Shown piece by piece: positions 25,797 through 35,624 of a stretch of 64,000 bases of DNA. The notes beneath the pieces were generated by a model, which was given only the letters and a program-made list of their open reading frames with translations, had not been told where the DNA came from and made no database searches. The position numbers were made by a program, and so were the translations under genes. Within the stretch, counting starts at the first letter, position 1. The number at the start of each line of letters is the position of its first letter. This DNA is from Comamonas sp. lk (lineage in GTDB: Bacteria > Pseudomonadota > Gammaproteobacteria > Burkholderiales > Burkholderiaceae_C), in assembly GCA_945925985.1 (NCBI GenBank), contig CAMELV010000015.1, positions 22,657 to 86,656 of the forward strand, given 5' to 3'.

Positions 25797-27077
25797 ATGC
25801 GACACCTGCTTTCCACCACCGCCCTAGCTGCGATTGCCACGCTGGGCACGTCGTCCTCGTTTGCCCAAACGCCGTCTTGCACCCACACGGTGGGCATGGT
25901 GGTATCGCTCACCGGGGCCGCTGGTCGTTTCGGTCAGGCCGCGAGCAAATCGGTCGAGCTGGCCTTCAGTGAGTTGAACAAGGCGGCCGGAGCGCAAGGC
26001 ATTGCCGGCTGCAAGCTCGCTTTTGACCTGCGCGACGCGCAAAGCCAGGGCTCCGTGGCAGTCGACCAGGCCCGGCAACTGGTGGATCTGAAAAAAGTGC
26101 CGGCCATCATTGGTGGCATCATCAGCTCGGTCTCGATCCCGATGGTGACGTCAGTCACCGGCCCGGCTGGCGTGGTGCAGATTTCACCAGCCTCTTCGTC
26201 ACCCACCCTGACCAAACTGGCCGTGGAGGGCAAGACCAATGGCTGGTTCTTCCGCACCATCACCAGCGACGCCTTGCAGGGCACGGCCGCGGCCAAGTAC
26301 GCTCTGGACCAGGGCATGAAAACCCTCACCGTGATCCATGTGAACAATGATTTCGGCGTCAACATGCTGGCGGAATTCCGCCGGGCCTACGAGGCACTGG
26401 GCGGCAAGATCATCGACGTCACGCCGTACAACCCCGAGCAGTCCTCCTACAACGCCGAGGTGACCAAGGCGCTCAAGGGCGATCCGGCGGCGCTGTATTT
26501 CGTCGGCTATCCCGGCGACGGCACCACCATCATCCGCACCTGGGTGCAGCAGGGCGGGCCACAGCGCTTCCTGTTCAACGACGGCATGAATTCGGCCGAT
26601 TTCATCAAGGGCGTTGGTGCCCAGTACCTGAAGAATGCGATTGGCACATCTTCCGGTACAACCAAGACCGAATCCACCGCCTACTTTGACAAGGCCTACC
26701 CGGCCATGAGCGGTGGTTTTGACGGTGGCGCACCGGCTGCCGTACAGGGCTTTGATGCCGCCGCCATCCTTGGGCTGGCGGTCGCCCAGGCCGGCAAGTT
26801 TGACGCCGCCTCGATTCGCGATGGCATCCGCAAGGTCACGGCCTCGGGCGGCGAGGTGATCCACGCGGGACCGCAGGGCTTTGCCCGCGCGCTGGAACTG
26901 ATCAAGCAAAAGAAACCCATCCGCTATGTGGGGGTGATTGGCCCAGTCCAGTTTGACAAAAATGGTGACATTGCCGGTCCGTTCCGCACCTGGAAGATTG
27001 CCGATGGCGAGGTGGTCACTGCGGGTCAGATATCCACCGAAGACGTGCAAGCCATCCAGGCCAAGATGGTCAAATGA
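25797..27077 (+). CDS. Periplasmic substrate-binding protein of a Liv-type ABC importer
   Basis: This 426-residue type I periplasmic receptor has a clear signal peptide (MRHLLSTTALAAIATLGTSS, cleavage after SFAQ). The LivJ/LivK-like fold follows: VGMVVSLTGAAGRFGQ, IIGGIISSVSIPMV, VIHVNNDFGVN and AALYFVGYPGDG. The ligand-contact loops differ from strict leucine-binding proteins, and relatives bind amides, aromatic acids, urea or other small organics. It delivers its ligand to the LivHMGF-type proteins encoded downstream. It overlaps the fusion reductase gene by 4 bp. Being embedded between two reductase genes ties the ligand to their pathway. Confidence 0.92.
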   Translation: MRHLLSTTALAAIATLGTSSSFAQTPSCTHTVGMVVSLTGAAGRFGQAASKSVELAFSELNKAAGAQGIAGCKLAFDLRDAQSQGSVAVDQARQLVDLKKVPAIIGGIISSVSIPMVTSVTGPAGVVQISPASSSPTLTKLAVEGKTNGWFFRTITSDALQGTAAAKYALDQGMKTLTVIHVNNDFGVNMLAEFRRAYEALGGKIIDVTPYNPEQSSYNAEVTKALKGDPAALYFVGYPGDGTTIIRTWVQQGGPQRFLFNDGMNSADFIKGVGAQYLKNAIGTSSGTTKTESTAYFDKAYPAMSGGFDGGAPAAVQGFDAAAILGLAVAQAGKFDAASIRDGIRKVTASGGEVIHAGPQGFARALELIKQKKPIRYVGVIGPVQFDKNGDIAGPFRTWKIADGEVVTAGQISTEDVQAIQAKMVK

Positions 27078-28573
27078 ATCAGGGCATCGCTGCGTTGAAA
27101 CCGCTTGGTCGGCCACAACGCACGGCGCTGGCCCCGGGCCTGGAGATCTCGCGCCTAGTCACCGGCTTGTGGCAGGTGGCAGACATGGAGCGCGGTGGCA
27201 CCCTGATCGATCCAATGAAGGGTGCTGCCGATCTGGCGGCCTATGCCGCACAAGGCTTTGACACCTTTGACATGGCCGATCACTACGGCTCGGCCGAGGT
27301 CATCGCCGGCACCCTGCTGGCGTCCAAGGCACAGCCCCAGGTACGAGCCTTCACCAAGTGGTGCCCGCCACCGGGGCCGATGAGTGCGGCCGTGGTCCGC
27401 GAGGGCGTGCAGCGCTCGCTGGACCGCTTGCGGGTCAACTGCATCGACCTGTTGCAGTTTCATTGGTGGACGTTTGAGCATCCTGGCTACATTGACGCGA
27501 TGCAGGAGCTGGCCAAACTGCGCCAGCAAGGCTTGATTGCGCACCTTGGGCTGGCGAATTTTGATACGGCGCACCTGCGGGTGCTGCTCAATGAAGGTGT
27601 TCCGGTGGCCAGCAACCAGGTCTGCATGTCGCTGCTGGACCGCCGCGGCACTGAGGACATGACGGCGCTGTGCCTGCAATCTGGCGTTAAGCTGCTGACC
27701 TATGGTGTGCTCGGTGGCGGTTTTTTGAGTGAGCGCTGGGCCGGCGCCGCTGCGCCGGCCGAAGTGCACGACTGGAGCAAGATGAAATACCAGCGCTTCA
27801 TCCAGGCTGTGGGCGGTTGGGACGCGCTGCAAACCGTGCTGAAGGCTGCTCAGACCATTGCACGCAAGCACCAGGTGTCAGTTTCCAATGTAGCCACCCG
27901 CTGGGTGCTGGAGCAAGCAGCTGTAGCTGCGGTGATTGTGGGTGCCCGGCTGGGTGAGTCCGAGCACCGGGCCGACAACCTTCGGCCGTTCGAGTTTCAG
28001 CTCGATGCCGACGACCATGCCGTGCTCGATCAGGCCTTTGTCATGACCCGTCGCCTCAGCGGTGACTGCGGTGACGAATACCGCCAACCGCCGTTCCTGA
28101 CCGCCTCGGGCGACCTCAGCCACCACCTTGATACGGTGGCGCCGCTGTGGCCGCGTCAGCCGGTGCCGGGCTACAACCAGCGCTGGACAATTGACAGCGG
28201 CAGCGCCTGGGAGCCGATTGCCGGCTACTCGCGGGCGGTGCGTCTGGGTGATCGCATCCTGGTCTCGGGCACCACCGCCACCCATGGCCAGGGCCAATTG
28301 ATCGGCCGCGGTGACGCTGCCGTGCAGGCCACCTACATCCTCGACAAGATTGCGGCCAGCATCAAGGCGCTGGGTGGCAAACTGCAGGACGTGGTGCGCA
28401 CCCGGGTCTACCTGCAAAACGCGGCCGACTGCGAAGCGGTCAGCCGGGTGCACGGCAAGTACTTTGGTGCCATCCGCCCGGCCAACACCCTGCTGGAGGT
28501 CTCGGCGTTGATCGGAGAAGGCTACCTGGTCGAGATTGAGGCCGAGGCTGTGGCCGCCGCGGGCGCCGCCTGA
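27074..28573 (+). CDS. Aldo-keto reductase fused to a RidA-like domain
   Basis: This is a 499-residue two-domain protein. Residues about 15-355 are an aldo-keto reductase with tetrad Asp66, Tyr71 (DMADHYG), Lys95 (FTKW) and His130 (LQFHWW). Residues about 375-495 are a RidA/YjgF fold: VRLGDRILVSGTT, a QATYILDKIAASI helix, VVRTRVYLQNAAD and LVEIEAEAV. The Arg that in true RidA hydrolyses 2-aminoacrylate is replaced by Asn471 (PANTLLEV), so imine deaminase activity of the RidA type is unlikely. The domain may bind a reactive enamine/imine or a carbonyl product. It overlaps the receptor gene by 4 bp; livG follows after 6 bp. Confidence 0.87.
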   Translation: MNQGIAALKPLGRPQRTALAPGLEISRLVTGLWQVADMERGGTLIDPMKGAADLAAYAAQGFDTFDMADHYGSAEVIAGTLLASKAQPQVRAFTKWCPPPGPMSAAVVREGVQRSLDRLRVNCIDLLQFHWWTFEHPGYIDAMQELAKLRQQGLIAHLGLANFDTAHLRVLLNEGVPVASNQVCMSLLDRRGTEDMTALCLQSGVKLLTYGVLGGGFLSERWAGAAAPAEVHDWSKMKYQRFIQAVGGWDALQTVLKAAQTIARKHQVSVSNVATRWVLEQAAVAAVIVGARLGESEHRADNLRPFEFQLDADDHAVLDQAFVMTRRLSGDCGDEYRQPPFLTASGDLSHHLDTVAPLWPRQPVPGYNQRWTIDSGSAWEPIAGYSRAVRLGDRILVSGTTATHGQGQLIGRGDAAVQATYILDKIAASIKALGGKLQDVVRTRVYLQNAADCEAVSRVHGKYFGAIRPANTLLEVSALIGEGYLVEIEAEAVAAAGAA

Positions 28574-28579
28574 TCGGCC

Positions 28580-29383
28580 ATGGCTGAACCGAGGCCGGCA
28601 AACACAGACGGGCCGTCAGAGGATGGGCTGCTGGTGGTGGACGCCCTGTCCAAAAATTTCGGCGGCCACCAGGCGGTCAACCAGGTCTCATTTGCCTTGA
28701 AGGCGGGCGTTATTGGCGGTTTGATCGGCCCCAATGGGGCGGGCAAGACCACGCTCTTTAATTGTCTGACCGGCTTCATGCCGGCCTCGTCCGGCCAGGT
28801 GCTGCTGGATGGCGTGTCCATTTCCGGACGGCCCGCCAACGCTGTGTTTGCCGCCGGATTGGCCAGAACCTTCCAGATCCCGCGCCCGTTCCCCGAGATG
28901 AGCGTGTTGGAGAACGTGATGGTGGCGCCGCGCGGCCAGATCGGCGAGCGGTTCTGGACCAACTGGCTGCGCCCGGCCGTGGTGGCCCGTCAAGAGCGCC
29001 AGACGTTGGCTGCTGCGCGTCATTGGCTGGATTTCGTGGGTCTTTCCGGCCTGGTGCATGAGCCGGCTCGGATACTCTCGGGCGGGCAGCGCAAGCTGCT
29101 GGAGCTGGCGCGTGTGATGGTGGCCGAACCCAAAATCGTGCTGCTGGATGAACCCGGTGCCGGCGTGAACCCGGCGCTGCTGGACCAGATCGTCAACAAG
29201 GTGCGGGCCCTCAACGCAAAGGGCACCACTTTCCTCATCATCGAGCACAACATGGACCTCGTGGCCACGCTGTGTCACCCGGTGATGGTGATGGCTGAAG
29301 GCCGTTTGCTGATGTCTGGGTCGGCGCAGACGGTGCTCAGCGATGCGCGGGTGGTGGAAGCCTACCTGGGCAGCCCGGCATGA
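28580..29383 (+). CDS. livG: ABC importer ATPase, LivG type
   Basis: This 267-residue ATPase has Walker A GPNGAGKTT, the Q-loop region RTFQIPRPF, signature LSGGQRKLLELARVM, Walker B IVLLDEPGAGVNP and a switch His in IIEHNMD. The VNP after Walker B and the IEHNMD segment are LivG hallmarks. It powers import of the ligand captured by the upstream receptor, together with the second ATPase and two permeases. It begins 6 bp after the fusion reductase and overlaps the LivF gene by 4 bp. The symbol denotes type, not proven leucine transport. Confidence 0.92.
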   Translation: MAEPRPANTDGPSEDGLLVVDALSKNFGGHQAVNQVSFALKAGVIGGLIGPNGAGKTTLFNCLTGFMPASSGQVLLDGVSISGRPANAVFAAGLARTFQIPRPFPEMSVLENVMVAPRGQIGERFWTNWLRPAVVARQERQTLAAARHWLDFVGLSGLVHEPARILSGGQRKLLELARVMVAEPKIVLLDEPGAGVNPALLDQIVNKVRALNAKGTTFLIIEHNMDLVATLCHPVMVMAEGRLLMSGSAQTVLSDARVVEAYLGSPA

Positions 29384-30129
29384 GCAGCCCCCCGGTCCTG
29401 GTCATTGAATCGCTGGAGGCTGGCTACGAGCCCAGCCTCCCGATTGTGCGAAACGCCTGCCTGACGGTCCAACCTGGTGAGATCTTCGCCATCCTCGGCC
29501 CCAACGGTGCGGGCAAATCGTCGCTGGTGAAAGCCGTGGCCGGGCTGGTGCCTGTCAGCAGCGGCCGCGTGCTGCTCAATGGCCGCGACATCACCCGCAC
29601 CCCGGCTCACCGCATGGTGTTCGAGGGCCTGGCCTTCGTGCCGCAAACCGAGAACGTGTTTATCAACCTCAGTGTGGCCGAGAACCTGGAACTTGCGGCC
29701 GCCATCGTCAAGGCCCCGCGCCACGACAGCCTGGCGCCGGTTTACGCCATGTTTCCCGACCTGCTGCGCCAGCGCAAGTTGCCAGCGGGTCAGCTGTCGG
29801 GCGGGCAACGCCAGATGCTGGCCGTGGCACGCGCCTTGATTGCGCGGCCCGGTCTGCTGATTCTGGATGAGCCCTCGGCTGGCTTGAGCCCGCTGCTGGT
29901 CGGCCAGGTGTTTGGCAAACTGCGCGAGGTGCGCGATGCCGGCATCACTGTCTTGCTGGTGGAGCAGAACGTCAAGGCTGCGCTGGGCTTGGCCGACCGC
30001 GCGGCCGTGCTGGTGGAGGGCAAAGAGCGTATTGTTGGCAGCAGCGCCGAGCTGCTGGGCGATGCGCGTATCGCCGCCTTGTATTTGGGCCGCCATGCCG
30101 GCACGCCGGCGCCTGGGAGGACTGGCTGA
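29380..30129 (+). CDS. livF: ABC importer ATPase, LivF type
   Basis: This 249-residue partner ATPase has Walker A GPNGAGKSS, signature LSGGQRQMLAVARALI, Walker B GLLILDEPSAGLSP and a terminal VEQNVKAALGLADR, the LivF version of the switch region, with Gln in place of His. It pairs with the LivG-type ATPase in a heterodimer. It overlaps the upstream gene by 4 bp, and its stop codon shares one base with the start of the LivH-type permease (TGATG). This tight coupling shows a single transcript for the whole importer. Confidence 0.92.
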   Translation: MSSPPVLVIESLEAGYEPSLPIVRNACLTVQPGEIFAILGPNGAGKSSLVKAVAGLVPVSSGRVLLNGRDITRTPAHRMVFEGLAFVPQTENVFINLSVAENLELAAAIVKAPRHDSLAPVYAMFPDLLRQRKLPAGQLSGGQRQMLAVARALIARPGLLILDEPSAGLSPLLVGQVFGKLREVRDAGITVLLVEQNVKAALGLADRAAVLVEGKERIVGSSAELLGDARIAALYLGRHAGTPAPGRTG

Positions 30130-31046
30130 TGTTGCAGATTTTGGCTGACGGCCTGATCATCGGCTCGGTGGTGGCGCTGGGCGCGATTGGCCTGAGCATG
30201 ACCCTGTCGATCGTGCGTTTTTCCAATTTCAGCCACGGCGAGCTGCTGGGTTGGGGTGCTTATCTGGCTCTGGTGGCCTCCACCGCCCTGACCGCCACCA
30301 GCCAGGCGCTGGCAGCACCGATCGCACCCTTCTCCTTTGGGTGGGGCTTGTTGGCCAGCCTGCTGCTGGCCTGTCTCCTGACTGCGTTGCTGGCCTTGGG
30401 GCTGGACACGCTGTTATTCAAGCGCCTGCGCAAGGCGGGCTCCATCACCTTGGTGATTGCCAGTTTCGGCGCAGCGCTGGCGCTGCGAAATTTGCTGCTG
30501 TTCTGGCAGGGTGGTATACCGCGCTACTACTCGGATAACCTGCAGATCGCCGTCACCTTTGTCCCGCGCAGCGTCTGGGGCGGGCTGCGGGTCACGCCGG
30601 ATCAGATCTTTGTGTTGGCACTGACGCTGGCTACCGTGACCGGGCTGCACCTGTTCTTGCGCCACAGCACACTGGGCCGCTCGATGCGCGCCACAGCCCT
30701 CAACCCAGGGCTGGCGCGGGTCACTGGCATCGACCCGGAACGGGTGTTGCGCGCCACCTGGCTTATCGGCGGGGTGCTGGCGGCCGTGGCGGGCGTATTT
30801 GCCGGTTTGACGGTTCAGCTGCGGCCCAACATGGGTGTGGAGCTGCTGCTGCCCCTGTTCGCGGCCGTCATTCTGGGTGGGGTGGGCTCGATTTGGGGCG
30901 CTGTGCTGGGGGGCTTGATCGTGGGGCTGGCCGAAAGCGCCTCTGTCACCTTGGTCGGGGCCGAATACCGCTCAGCCGCCGCCTTTGCGGTACTGATCGC
31001 GATTTTGATGGTGCGGCCCAGGGGCCTGTTCGGGGAGCAGCACTGA
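30129..31046 (+). CDS. livH: ABC importer permease, LivH type
   Basis: This 305-residue inner-membrane permease has about eight membrane segments. It opens LQILADGLIIGSVVALGAIGLSM, a LivH-like start, and contains FSHGELLGWGAYLA. The EAA-like coupling loop is LGRSMRATALNPGLARVTGI, followed by PLFAAVILGGVGSIWGAVLG near the C-terminus. It forms the translocation path with the LivM-type permease. It shares single bases with both neighbouring genes (TGATG junctions). Confidence 0.92.
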   Translation: MLQILADGLIIGSVVALGAIGLSMTLSIVRFSNFSHGELLGWGAYLALVASTALTATSQALAAPIAPFSFGWGLLASLLLACLLTALLALGLDTLLFKRLRKAGSITLVIASFGAALALRNLLLFWQGGIPRYYSDNLQIAVTFVPRSVWGGLRVTPDQIFVLALTLATVTGLHLFLRHSTLGRSMRATALNPGLARVTGIDPERVLRATWLIGGVLAAVAGVFAGLTVQLRPNMGVELLLPLFAAVILGGVGSIWGAVLGGLIVGLAESASVTLVGAEYRSAAAFAVLIAILMVRPRGLFGEQH

Positions 31047-31990
31047 TGGTGGATTTGACCGGCGCCTTGTCCTATGCCAGTTTCTTTCTGGTGTTTGCGA
31101 CCGCCTACGCCATCATCAGCCTCGGGCTCAACCTGCAATGGGGCTTCACCGGCCTGTTCAATGTCGGGGTGGCCGGTTTCGTCGCCATCGGCGCTTACAC
31201 CTCGGCCCTGCTCACCACCCCGGCGGCCAGCGACCGGTTGGCCGGCCTGGGCCTGCCGGTGGCGGTGGGCATGCTGGCCGCCATGGCGGTGACAGGCCTG
31301 GTTGGCCTGTTGGTGGGCGCTTTAGCCCTGCGGCTGCGGCAGGACTACCTGGCCATCACCACCTTTGGAATCGCCGTCACCATCCAACTGATCGCCAACA
31401 ACGCCACGCGACTGACCGGCGGGCCCTTCGGCGTGCAGTTCATTCCCAAGCCGATGCAGGCCTGGTTCGGTACCGGTCTGCCCTGGACGCTGGCCTACCT
31501 GGTCCTGTCGCTGTCGCTGCTGCTGTTGGCCTACCTGGCCATCGAGAAGCTGGTGAACAGCCCCTGGGGCCGGGTGCTGCGCGCCATCCGTGAGGATGAA
31601 GACGCCGCAAGCGCCCTGGGCAAGCGGTCGTTCGCTTTCCGGCTACAAAGTTTTGTCATTGGCAGCATGCTGATGGGTCTGGGTGGTGCCCTTTATGCGC
31701 ACTTTGTAGGCTTCATTGCACCAGATGATTTTTTACCGATCCTGACCTTCCAGCTCTGGGCCATGTTGATCGTCGGTGGTTCGGGCAACAATCGCGGTGC
31801 CATTTTGGGCGCCTATGTGGTTTGGGGTTTCTGGACTGCTGCGGGTGGGCTGATGCGCGGCTGGATTCCACAGGCTGAACAAGCCCGGGCGGCCGCCTTG
31901 CAAGTGGTGCTCATCGGCTGCCTGATCGCGCTGATGCTGGTCTTGCGTCCGCGCGGCATGCTGGGTGATACCAAGGTCGTCGCCCGGTGA
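31046..31990 (+). CDS. livM: ABC importer permease, LivM type
   Basis: This 314-residue permease has about eight to ten membrane segments. It carries the family's GFTGLFNVGVAGFVAIGAYT, the coupling loop SPWGRVLRAIREDEDAASAL and a C-terminal LRPRGMLG. The start is taken at the ATG overlapping the livH stop (TGATG at 31044-31048); longer frames upstream read through livH out of frame. It is the last gene of the operon; the rsmI gene converges 62 bp further on. No clear terminator is visible in that gap. Confidence 0.92.
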   Translation: MVDLTGALSYASFFLVFATAYAIISLGLNLQWGFTGLFNVGVAGFVAIGAYTSALLTTPAASDRLAGLGLPVAVGMLAAMAVTGLVGLLVGALALRLRQDYLAITTFGIAVTIQLIANNATRLTGGPFGVQFIPKPMQAWFGTGLPWTLAYLVLSLSLLLLAYLAIEKLVNSPWGRVLRAIREDEDAASALGKRSFAFRLQSFVIGSMLMGLGGALYAHFVGFIAPDDFLPILTFQLWAMLIVGGSGNNRGAILGAYVVWGFWTAAGGLMRGWIPQAEQARAAALQVVLIGCLIALMLVLRPRGMLGDTKVVAR

Positions 31991-32052
31991 CCGGTCTGCG
32001 AGCCGCCGCCATGGTACCCGGCCTAGTTGCTACTAACCGACTCAACCAGGCT

Positions 32053-32969
32053 TTATGACGCGCCCTTCTTCAGGCTCAGCGCAGCCTCATACAGGGCATT
32101 GCGCGGGGCGCCGGTGATCTCGGCGGCCAGTCGAACCGCCGTTTTCAAGGGTAGCTCGGCCAGTAACAATTGCAGCACGCGCTGGTCCTCGCCGCTATCG
32201 GCCGGTACCGCAACCGGGTGCAGCACCAGCACAAATTCGCCGCGACACCGGTTCGGGTCAGCAGCCAGCCAAGCCCCAAAGCCCGCCGCTGGCAATTGAG
32301 CGATCTCCTCAAATTGTTTCGTCAGTTCGCGCCCGACCGTCACACCACGCTCTCCCAGCACCGCCAGCGCCCCGGCCAGGGCTTCAATGCGGTGGGGAGC
32401 CTCCAGCAACACCACGGCGCGCGTCTGTTGGGCCAACGCTGCCACGGCCTGAGCGCGTTCACCAGCTTTGCTGGGCAAGAAACCGGCAAAGACAAAGCCA
32501 CTCGCTGCTGCCTCAGTGCTAGCCATGCCTGCCACGCTGAGTGCCGCCGTGACGCTGCTGGCGCCCGGCAGCGGTACCACCGGCCTGGTCGCTGCTCGGG
32601 CCGCTGCCACCAGGCGAGCCCCGGGGTCGCTAATGGCTGGCGTGCCGGCATCGCTGACATAGGCCACCCGCTGCCCCTGAACCATGCGGTGCACCAGTTC
32701 TTCAGAGGCTTGCGTCTCATTGTGCTCATGCACTGCCAGTAACTGGGCTGCCGACTTGTCGATGCCATAGGCGCGCAGCAGGGCCTGGGTGTGGCGGGTG
32801 TCCTCGCAGGCGACCGTATCCGCCAACGCCAGCACGTGCAGGGCGCGCAGTGTGATGTCGGCCAGGTTGCCGATCGGGGTGGCGACCACATACAGCGCGC
32901 CGGGCGGATAATTCTGTCCAGCAGCGGCGTCAGCGGCGGCGTTTAAGGCATGGGCATAGGTGGAGCTCA

Positions 32970-32970
<1 letters not shown>
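32053..32970 (-). CDS. rsmI: 16S rRNA (cytidine-1402-2'-O)-methyltransferase
   Basis: This 305-residue SAM-dependent methyltransferase of the tetrapyrrole-methylase fold has LYVVATPIGNLADIT, then CEDTRHTQALL, then AYVSDAGTPAISDPG and LPGASSVTAALSVAG, all RsmI signatures. It methylates the ribose of C1402 in the ribosomal P site. The start is TTG at 32970, supported by a GAGGA ribosome-binding site 7 bases upstream. This start codon shares one base with the ATG of divergent yraN. The pairing rsmI/yraN/diaA/dolP is conserved in proteobacteria, though the usual lpoA is absent here. Confidence 0.94.
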
Positions 32971-34610
<1,640 letters not shown>

Positions 34611-34625
34611 GGGCGCTTAGGCCAT

Positions 34626-35540
34626 CTATTTCAGGCGCTTGATCAGGCTGGAGGTGTCCCAGCGCTGGCCACCCATTTGCTGCACATCGGCATAGAACTG
34701 GTCGACCACCGCAGTGACCGGCAAACGCGCACCGTTGCGTTTGGCCTCATCGAGCACCAATCCGAGGTCCTTGCGCATCCAGTCCACCGCAAAGCCGAAA
34801 TCAAACTTGCCCGCGACCATGGTCTTGCCGCGGTTGTCCATTTGCCAACTTTGTGCCGCACCCTTGCCGATCACGTCCAGCACCTGGAGCATGTTTAGGC
34901 CTGCCTTTTCACCGAAGGCGATGGCTTCGCTGAGGCCCTGGACCAGACCAGCAATGCAAATCTGGTTCACCATTTTGGCCAATTGCCCGGCGCCACTCTC
35001 GCCCAGCAGCGTGAACGCGCGGGAAAAAGCCATGGCCACCGGTTGGGCTGCGTCAAACGCCGCCTGGTCACCGCCGCACATGACGGTCAGCAGGCCGTTC
35101 TGCGCGCCACCCTGGCCGCCAGAGACCGGAGCGTCGACAAAGTGCAACCCCAGGGTTTTGGCGGCGCCGTAGAGCTCGCGTGCCACGCTGGCGGATGCCG
35201 TGGTGTGGTCGACGAAGGTGGTCCCGGCTTGCATGCCGGCAAAAGCGCCGTCGGCGCCCAAGGTCACGCCGCGCAGGTCGTCGTCATTGCCGACACAGCA
35301 GAACACCAGTTCGGCCCCCTGCGCTGCCAGTCGAGGTGTCGCGGCGTGCTTGAGGGCGCTTGCTCCGGCAAATTCAGCACACCAGGCGCTGGATTTGCTC
35401 GCAGTTCGGTTGTACACCGTGACCTGGTGTCCGGCTCGCGCCAGGTGCCCGGCCATCGGGTAGCCCATGACGCCCAGGCCTAGGAAGGCGACTTTACGGC
35501 TCGGGGTACTGGCGTAATCTTTGTGGTTGATGCTGCTCAT
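34626..35540 (-). CDS. Beta-hydroxyacid dehydrogenase (3-hydroxyisobutyrate DH family)
   Basis: This 304-residue NAD(P)-dependent enzyme has the Rossmann motif GLGVMGYPMAGHLARAGH near the N-terminus, then TTASASVARELY. The substrate loop is FVDAPVSGGQGGAQNG, and the catalytic Lys is in GQLAKMVNQICIAG. Relatives are 3-hydroxyisobutyrate dehydrogenase, tartronate-semialdehyde reductase (GlxR) and succinic-semialdehyde reductase. Asn at the second position after that Lys is shared by all, so the substrate stays open. It is a single gene between dolP (convergent) and a putative terminator of the pil cluster. Confidence 0.88.
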   Translation of the reverse strand: MSSINHKDYASTPSRKVAFLGLGVMGYPMAGHLARAGHQVTVYNRTASKSSAWCAEFAGASALKHAATPRLAAQGAELVFCCVGNDDDLRGVTLGADGAFAGMQAGTTFVDHTTASASVARELYGAAKTLGLHFVDAPVSGGQGGAQNGLLTVMCGGDQAAFDAAQPVAMAFSRAFTLLGESGAGQLAKMVNQICIAGLVQGLSEAIAFGEKAGLNMLQVLDVIGKGAAQSWQMDNRGKTMVAGKFDFGFAVDWMRKDLGLVLDEAKRNGARLPVTAVVDQFYADVQQMGGQRWDTSSLIKRLK

Positions 35541-35567
35541 AGGTGCTCGCTAGAGGGGTTGAAATAT

Positions 35568-35604
35568 AAAAAAATGCCTCCGGACCGCGGCCGTTTGGGG
35601 CCGC
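35568..35604 (-). terminator. Possible terminator of the pilT-pilU cluster
   Basis: On the minus strand, about 20 bases after the pilU stop, the hairpin GCGGCC-N6-GGCCGC (35587-35604) is followed 12 bases later by a run of seven T residues (35568-35574). The gap between stem and T-run is longer than in a textbook intrinsic terminator, so this is tentative. Confidence 0.4.
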
Positions 35605-35624
35605 CGCGCCCTGGGGCTAGGTTA

